DNA of 64,000 nucleotides from Chimonanthus salicifolius (Eukaryota > Streptophyta > Magnoliopsida > Laurales > Calycanthaceae), in the NCBI GenBank assembly GCA_013350335.1, contig CM023539.1, forward strand, positions 22,003,043 to 22,067,042. The letters are read 5' to 3'. Each line of letters opens with the position of its first letter. Position 1 is the first letter of the stretch. Shown piece by piece: positions 57,221-64,000 of this stretch. A program made the position numbers and the translations under genes. A model generated the notes under the pieces. It worked only from the letters and a program-made list of their open reading frames with translations, had not been told where the DNA came from and searched no databases.

Positions 57221-57225
57221 TTGAG

Positions 57226-57808
57226 GTTCATGGTAATCTCTTTCGGGGTAATTAGCAATTTATTCTATTGGAAGTTTGTTTTAAAAATGTGTCAATATTT
57301 TTAACATGATGCATTTGGATGAGGGGTAAATTTTAAGGAGGTTACCTGGGGTTACCCTTGAGTAGGGGTAACTATAAGTAGGGATAACTAGACGCATTAA
57401 CAATTTTATGAGAATTAATTTTTTTATTAATTACATATAATATAAAAAATAAAAATAAAATTTATGAAACTTTTTTTCTCTTAGAATGCAAGTGTGCATT
57501 TTACAATATAATTATAAAAAATTAAAAATTGGATAATATTATTATAAGTTATATTATTAGGATTTAGTTTATGAATATTATTTAATAATTATATTTTATA
57601 AAATTTCTAAAAGTAATATTAATATATTAGGTTACCCTTTCTTATAGTTATCAAATAAAATTTTTTACCTTTAGGATAATTTTTTACTTTATCACTGCAA
57701 TTACCAAACAAGATAAGTGGAACCCCTATTAAAAGGTGACCCCTACTCAAGGTTGACCCCGACTGAGGATAACCCTTATAAAATTTACCCCTCATCCAAA
57801 CACAGCCA
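57226..57808. repeat. continuation of MITE-derived array with a complete MITE
   Basis: 57226-57308 completes the unit cut at 34951 (GGTTCATGGTAATCTCTTT ... ATTAGCAATTTATT). 57309-57808 is a 500-bp MITE with ends GCATTTGGATGAGGGGTAAA and TTTACCCCTCATCCAAACAC, about 25-bp inverted repeats. No coding capacity. Confidence 0.75.
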
Positions 57809-59535
57809 TAGAGTTAATCAAAATCACCTACATATATCTAAGTTCCCATGTACAGTGCAGCCTAAATTATCGCAGAATACCGGGCATCTTTACCATATAT
57901 CTAAGTGGGTCCCGTGGCAGATATGGGAAGTCTTCTAATGTAGTTTGAGTGGACTTCGTCTATGCTCTTTGATTATGGTTTAGGTGGTCCTAAATGTAAC
58001 GGCATACAAATAATAGAGTTTGCAAGTGAAAATCCAAAATCAACCTTCTCCCGAATCTAGTTACATCATCATTTTTTTTTTCAATTTGCCCATTGATCGA
58101 TCCAATCGCATTAACATCCTTTCGGTTGATACTGCATATTGGTTTGCAATCATATTTAAGAATAATGAACTTCTAGATTGTCAAAAATTCAAGCTTAAGT
58201 CATTGGGTTTAGTCATCATATTGGAATACTATGAGGCCTATCTTCAATCCCAAGGTCTCTTGTAATTAACCCACTCCTGTGAAGTTGATGTGTAAGAAAT
58301 AGGTGTGACAACACTCTCCCTTTGTGTGTGTGCACAGCTGTCTGTCGAATCTGTGCCCATGCATGCATGTCTATTTGTTTGAATATCTCTATCCATTTTC
58401 GTACCCATTGTTTAATATAATTAGAATTAGTATTTAATTAGGATTTAGTTTGAGTTAATCTCTTATTAAGATATATATTTGATTTAGCCTATGGTTATAG
58501 TTTTAGTATGACTGAAATAGCCTCTGCATCTGCCGCACCTTGCACCTCTCTGCTTTCTCGACTTGAGATCTACTGCTACATCAGCCACTCACCTGCCTCC
58601 CCTTGCATCATCAAAAACCCACCACCCCATTGCCTTGCATGCCTCTGTCTAGACTCTTTCGCCCTGCACCCAGACCTGTGCAGATCTCGCCCCAATGATC
58701 TCAGTTTCGCCTCTTCTAAGGCGAGTTTGCTGCCAGCCATAGCCGTTTGCAGTTCTAGACCAAAGTTCTCCTTTTTTTTTTTCTCACACCAGATTTGAAC
58801 CCCAATCTAACCCAGCACCCTTTGATTTTGCTCAGATTTGCTTGATTTGATTTCGTCTAGATTTGCTTGATTCTAGACCCCTGCTTCTTGCACGTGTAAC
58901 CCACATGGTCCATCTGCATTCCTCTAAGATCGACATACACCAGATCTGCCAGTTCAAGCTCGTTGATTTGTAACACTTGTTCCATTCCTATGCCCTATGC
59001 CCTCTTCTTGCCTAGCCCACCGCCATTCTGTTTTCCCTTCTGAGCCCAGGAATCCCATCGCCAACATAAACAGATCTGCAGATTCGAACCCAAGTAGCGC
59101 CTCCACCTTAGCATCAGTGCCTGATTGGAATCGTTTGGAGCCTTCCATACTGTCGTTTGCAATCACCGTTTTCGCTGCACCCTTCTCTATTCTCAGTTTT
59201 GCAGAACTACTTAGCCCCAGAGCCGCACGTCACTCCGATTGGTTATAATAAGATCTGTTCGCCCAGGTTTTGATTCTTCCTCCTGCATTCGTCGGGTACT
59301 GTAGTCTTTGCAGACGTCTTTTGTAACAAGACCTCATCGTCCTATTTTTTGTCCAACCAGTCTTTGAGTTCATCCCCTTTGCCTAACCCACAATTGTAGT
59401 CGTGCCACCAGCCTTTCAGCAACTAGTGTTACCTCACGCCCAAGTTTTTCAGCTATCTGCGATCGACCACCCTTCCGCCTTCGCCAACAGCCACCACTGC
59501 AGTCAGATCTAGATTCGTCCCTGGCATCATCGCTA
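57809..59535. other. unassigned region, CT-rich from 58500
   Basis: 57809-58500 is ordinary AT-rich sequence. 58500-59535 is C-rich with AGATCTG/CAGATCT words and short open frames, much like the leader-like part of the Gypsy LTRs, but I find no LTR ends. It continues beyond the solo LTR at 62752. Confidence 0.35.
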
Positions 59536-62500
59536 TACCTTGTAAGGACCCGGAATTTTAAATCCTCTTATTGTGTAATTTATTTACCATATAAATAGAA
59601 TATATGATTTTGGTCCAAATAATGTAAATATCTATTAAAAGAAATAAGGGAAACTAAATTTCCCTCAGATGATACATCGACTTGGTCGATGTGTCGGCAA
59701 ACCTTAATGTTTCCAAACGATGCATCGACTGGATCGATGTATCGGGGAAAATATCATCAAATGGGTCGACACATCTACAAAGTCAATGTGTCGAGTAGAC
59801 AAAACGTCTTCAGCAAACGCTCTGTCTACCACCGCCCAAACCATTCGTTATTCTATGCATGGGCATTTACAATTACCCTTCAGTTTTCAAGAGCTCAATT
59901 AAGAGTCTAGGGATAGCAAAAGTTGAAGATAAAAAGAAGGGAAAACTAATGGAAAAGAAAAGAAAAATAAAGAATTAAAGAAAAGAGAGAAAAACAGAGA
60001 GAAGAAAATAAAGAAACAAAGTGCCTGACCACCCCATCTTTCTCATTTGAGTTTACCCTCTAACCCACATTTTAACCCTCAACTCGACTAAGACTATTTT
60101 CATCTTCTCACGGACTTCCTCTGTTCTGGGAAAGGAAGGAGAGATCAAGCAAGGAGAAAGAAATTGAGTCAGCAAGGAGGGTGGGGAACAAGAAGACGAG
60201 TGAGATCAGATTTTACTCATTTCGGGTACACCTACGAATCGCTTGAGGTAGGCGAATCTATGGTTCCCTTCAATGAAACAATAATACTAGGGTGTTTAGA
60301 AAATATGTGTACATCGGTTTGGAAAGAAAGGACCCAAGAATAATAAATACCTGGGTAAAAAGAAGCCACGGATATGGATTCATGACTTCTGGCTTGACCC
60401 TGTCGACATATCGACTTCATCGATGTGTTGTCTCGGACGAAAATTCGGCACACAGAAAATGATCAGTATGAAACTGAAACCCAAGAAGACAAATCATTTG
60501 TGTCGATGTATCGGCCCGGGTATGAAAGTAATGAAAAATGACAAATAATCGATGAATTAATCTTCAAACTCAACCCAGTCGATATATCGACCCAGTCAAT
60601 GTGTCGTCTGGAACAAGGTCCAGTAAAGAGAAATTTAGGTGTACCGAACCAAACCTAGTACAACACATCACTTGTGTCGATGTCTCGGTCTAGGTATAAC
60701 TGAACTAGAAATGAAAATGAAATGTATGAATGACGAACTGATCTCGGGACGACATAGCGATATTGCTGATGTGTTGGCCTGAGGTATAACAGATGTAATA
60801 TGGAAGAAATAAATGATAAACTGGTCTAAGCACGACCCATTGACAGAGTTGATGTGTCAGTCTGAGTATAGTAGAACCGTCGATGAAATAAGAAGATGAT
60901 GAACTTATGCCGTGACGATATATCGATCAGATCGATGCATCTGCCTGGGTATGATAAAATAGGAATGAAATTAGTTATGATGTATCGACCAAGGTCAACA
61001 TATCGGCCTGAGTATACTGGAAATGAAATTAAAGGCAATGAAATGCTTCAAGGTCTATGCATTGACTATGCCAATGTATTGACAGACTCGACATATGGAC
61101 TATATATATTATTAGATGTATCGACTGTGTCGATATATGGGACTCGAAGAGGAACTGGAAAATATGAACTAAAGCAGACAGAGTCTAGTCGACATATCGA
61201 TCTGATCAATGTGTCAACTGTGTCCAGTGACGATGTATCGAATTTGTCCAATGATGATGTATCGACTTTGTCCAGTGACGATGTATCGACAGTGTCGATA
61301 TGTCGGCCTGAAACAGAGACAAATTATCAAAGTTAATGTATGTGTTGGACAAATAAAATATAAAATGGAATCCTTTAGAACTGGGTGACCATATAATGAA
61401 CCTTTAGGTCTGGATTAGACCTACACAGATTAGACAAGGGTTGTGATAATAATCTATGGATTTTGATTTGAGCATGTACATGGACAAAATGAGTCAAGGG
61501 TGATTTCAACGCTGTTCGAACAAACACGTGAATATCTTTGGTTGATCACTTTCGATCAGGTAGGAGTTCCTACTTTATTGAAGCACAATGATGTGAATGG
61601 TTTTGATAAATATTGATTTATGCGACTTGATTTTATTATAAATTCATTATGTTATATAAAAATAATGTTTGATGAAAGAAACTAGTTGATGCATGGTTTT
61701 GGAATCATAATTGCACACATTACCTCATGCATGGTTGCATGGGACGGTTGATCTTAGCGAGGCAAGAAGAACTGTCTGGACTTATTTGGACTCGTATACA
61801 ATAAATTAAAAGGTTAGACTCCCATCCCTTGGTATGAATAGTACGACTTAATTGGGCCAAAGAACTCCTAGGTAGGTCTTGAAACCCTACGCAAAGAGAG
61901 GTGACCACACTCCACCGATAATCTCGGCTAATTTGTGGATGGGTAACAGTACCCTGGTGGTTGCTGCCTCAAATGTTGTGGGTATAAGTGGCCAATATTG
62001 AGAATCATTATTTGAAGTGATTTGTTATGATCTGATTGCATGGAGATGGGTGGGCATATCATTGATGCATGGCACCCATGGCATATCATTTTATGATTTC
62101 TAATTTATAAGACTTTGGTATATCTTCTATATTGAATTTGAGAAACATGTGTTAACCGTATTTTGAGATTTTCCTCATTGTTCTCCTCATTAGATGATAT
62201 TATGCGATTTCACATTTTGTGCATTTCATGATCGGAGCTTCCTACTGGGAAAGTTGATTAAGTCCATACATTTTTCTCTAAATATTAACACAGATCAGGG
62301 TAAATGAGATGAAGCTGGACCTAGTGGAAGTCAAGATTGACGAAGAGATAGATCTGGAGATGCTTAGAGAATACCATAGTTCTTATTTTGATATTTTGAT
62401 AGAACTATGTAATTTCATAGGATCAATGGTGTTATCATTAGAAAACTCTTATTTTTTTATATTGTTTGATGTTTGATTTATATAGTTAAGTTATTTCCAT

Positions 62501-62751
62501 CTTTGCTATTGAAATGTTTGGTATTATAATTCCGCAAATATTATTTCCGCACATGTTATTTCACAAGTGTTATAATGGCACACGTATAAATGTTTAGTGG
62601 GTTGACCCACATGTATGCTAGAATTGGGCCAGTCGAGGGTTAGGTTTTCGGACTTGAACTCGGCTCGCGTTGTGACGTTTCCGTCCCTTTTCCTTATAGA
62701 AAAAAACACTCTAATTTAATCAATGGAAAAAGGGCGCATCGTTATATACCT
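59536..62751 (+). mobile_element. solo Gypsy-type LTR with TSD TACCT
   Basis: 59541-62746 begins TGTAAGGACCCGGAATTTTA and ends GGGCGCATCGTTATA. Exact TACCT lies at 59536-59540 and 62747-62751. The start and end resemble Gypsy-1's LTR (TGTAATAGCCCGAATTTT ... GGCGTTACA), but the terminal CA has become TA. No internal sequence, so it is a solo LTR of 3.2 kb. It carries a long dyad array. Confidence 0.9.
59665..61310. repeat. array of about 15 CGACATATCGAC/GTCGATGTGTCG dyads
   Basis: Examples: TACATCGACTTGGTCGATGT (59673), GCATCGACTGGATCGATGTA (59723), ATATCGACTTCATCGATGTG (60408), ATATCGATCAGATCGATGCA (60918), and a direct triplication GACGATGTATCGA..TTGTCCA at 61225-61300. Spacing is irregular, about 50-150 bases. 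Confidence 0.8.
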
Positions 62752-64000
62752 TCTTGTAGATCTCTCTTCGGTATGAAGATGGAGCATCTTTGCTATTCGT
62801 TTGACTTCTTGTTGTAGTCTAGTTTGTCAGTCGTTCGTTTACACAATCTCAAATTCGTTTGCACAACACCCAGGTTTGAAAAGAAAAAATCTACAAGCAA
62901 GAGTATGGCTTTCAGGTTTGTTGCTGTCCGTTTATCTGTATGAGATGGTGTAGGTTGAGTTTTCTGTCTAGGACATTTTCTTTATGAATTGACAATTTTA
63001 GGCATGTACATTCATATGAAATACATTCAATTTCCATTCTTTCTATACACCCGATTCTTAACATATATTCAATCCATTTACTGTAATCCACAAGACCTTG
63101 AATCATTGATATTTTACAAAGACATCATCATTATCATAATGCGGAATTGTTAAATAAAATTAGTGATACCTGAATCCATTGTCAATGAGATTATTTATGT
63201 ATGCTTTATACCTTTCCTGCAATCACTTTGACGATCACCTTTTGTTATCCTGCAATTCACAGTGCAAAGTAGAAGAGATGTTGCCTTCGAATTTCTCTCT
63301 CTTTCTCTTCCTTAGTTTCTCTGATGTGAATTCCTTTTGTTGATGGATTGAGTTGCAGACAAGAAGCATTCAGAGCAGAGAGGAGGACCCCTTTGGCAGT
63401 TACTAAACTTAAAAAAACCCACTTCCTATCAAAGTGGTAACTGTCCTTAGTCTCATAACCGTCAGCCATTAACTTAATGTGGGTCCCTATTCAAGTCCAT
63501 TTTCGTCAGGTCTCATAAGTTGGGACATATTAAGGTTTATATTCTTCCACTTGACCCACATTATTACTTTCATTGGACTTAAATTAGGATACCATAAGGT
63601 GTGCACATAATCCACATTCAGATGATCATAATATAGTCATCGTCATAATGCTAATACTAAATGACCTACAAATGCGAGCAATGGCAGTTGCACATCATCT
63701 TATCCGACATAATCCCTTCTATCACTGTAACATAAGTGACCTACTTAGCATAACCCTTAAGTGAGAGATTTCATAATGGTCCATATTAGTGTCTTAAATC
63801 AAATACATCGCTTAATAGAGATTAATCCAAACTAAAAATCCTAATTCTAATATATTCAACAATCTACATATTGAAAATGTGACACATTTCGTTCATCACT
63901 CGGTGCTTGAAAGGCGGATATAAGCCCCAATTTTCTTGCTTCATCATTAACTCGCTAAAAGCTTTCACAACCATAGAGAAGATGAATGGTTATAATGGGT
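62752..64000. other. right end, no gene recognised
   Basis: Continues the sequence broken by the solo LTR. AT-rich, with scattered short frames. 63470-64000 has the look of an LTR or UTR (GTGGGTCCC, GACCCACATT) but no boundary is visible inside the window. Confidence 0.35.

Larger units (their letters stand above)
34947..57225 (+). mobile_element. decayed Ty3/Gypsy-2 element with two nested insertions, TSD TTGAG
   Basis: The outer element runs from TGTAAAAACCCGACC (34952) to GTCGTTACA (57220), flanked by TTGAG at 34947-34951 and 57221-57225. The 5' LTR is 34952-37854 plus 46603-47414 (the interval is the Copia insertion). The internal domain is 47415-50114. The 3' LTR is 50115-51537 plus 55200-57220 (the interval is a solo LTR). 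Without the insertions the LTRs are about 3.7 and 3.4 kb, and they differ by many substitutions and large indels, so it is much older than Gypsy-1. It split the MITE array. Confidence 0.9.

Noticed and set aside
58508..58798. 96-codon frame as a small secreted protein
   Set aside because: C-rich leader-like sequence, no signal peptide, no conserved motif, ends in a poly-T-encoded Phe run.
60896..61336. 146-codon frame with repeated DDVSTLSSDDVS motif as a repeat protein
   Set aside because: The repeats come from the DNA dyad array in a solo LTR; both strands are open for the same reason.
63470..64000. Cassandra-like TRIM with 5S promoter
   Set aside because: No 5S A-box/C-box sequence could be recognised and no LTR edge is visible in the window.

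Overview
This is plant nuclear DNA that is almost entirely transposable elements. It holds the 3' part of one protein gene, a type-II-like serine carboxypeptidase, split by an intron of about 14.3 kb. It also holds Copia and Ty3/Gypsy LTR retrotransposons, LINE relics, a hAT-type MITE and a MITE-derived tandem array. There are no bacterial-style operons, rRNA, tRNA or CRISPR. The very long TE-filled intron and 3-4 kb LTRs suggest an angiosperm with a fairly large genome; I cannot name the species.
Layout. 1-2995: upstream intron or flank holding a Copia-type LTR (about 1240-2620). 2996-18002: four carboxypeptidase exons (2996-3123, 3221-3315, 17644-17749, 17862-18002). The intron 3316-17643 contains a hAT MITE (3390-3756), a LINE (5117-6080 and 10981-11640), Copia relic A (6083-9695, minus), a Copia-type LTR (about 9910-10980), Copia relic B (about 11950-16220, minus) interrupted by another LTR (12103-13886), and two minus-strand LINE 3' ends. 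A one-base loss at the second exon junction suggests a pseudogene.
19019-32364: a young, complete Ty3/Gypsy (Tekay/Del-like) element with 4.1-kb nearly identical LTRs and an exact GTTCA target duplication. Its protease region and chromodomain-like tail are broken.
32724-34951 and 57226-57808: an array of MITE-derived units cut in two by a 22-kb composite. The composite is a decayed Gypsy element (34952-57220, TSD TTGAG). Its left LTR was invaded by a non-autonomous Copia (SIRE/Maximus-like) element (37855-46597, minus, TSD GGTGT). Its right LTR was invaded by a 3.66-kb solo LTR (51538-55199).
59541-62746: a solo Gypsy-type LTR with exact TSD TACCT. The rest to 64000 holds no recognisable gene.
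The most interesting signals are two. First, several unrelated LTR families here each carry an array of short, family-specific, CG-containing dyads, just upstream of a TATA box wherever one can be recognised. Second, the non-autonomous Copia element carries gag, no pol, and a second gene-like unit whose apparent promoter (TATA plus CT-rich leader) is preceded by the same dyads as the element's own LTR.
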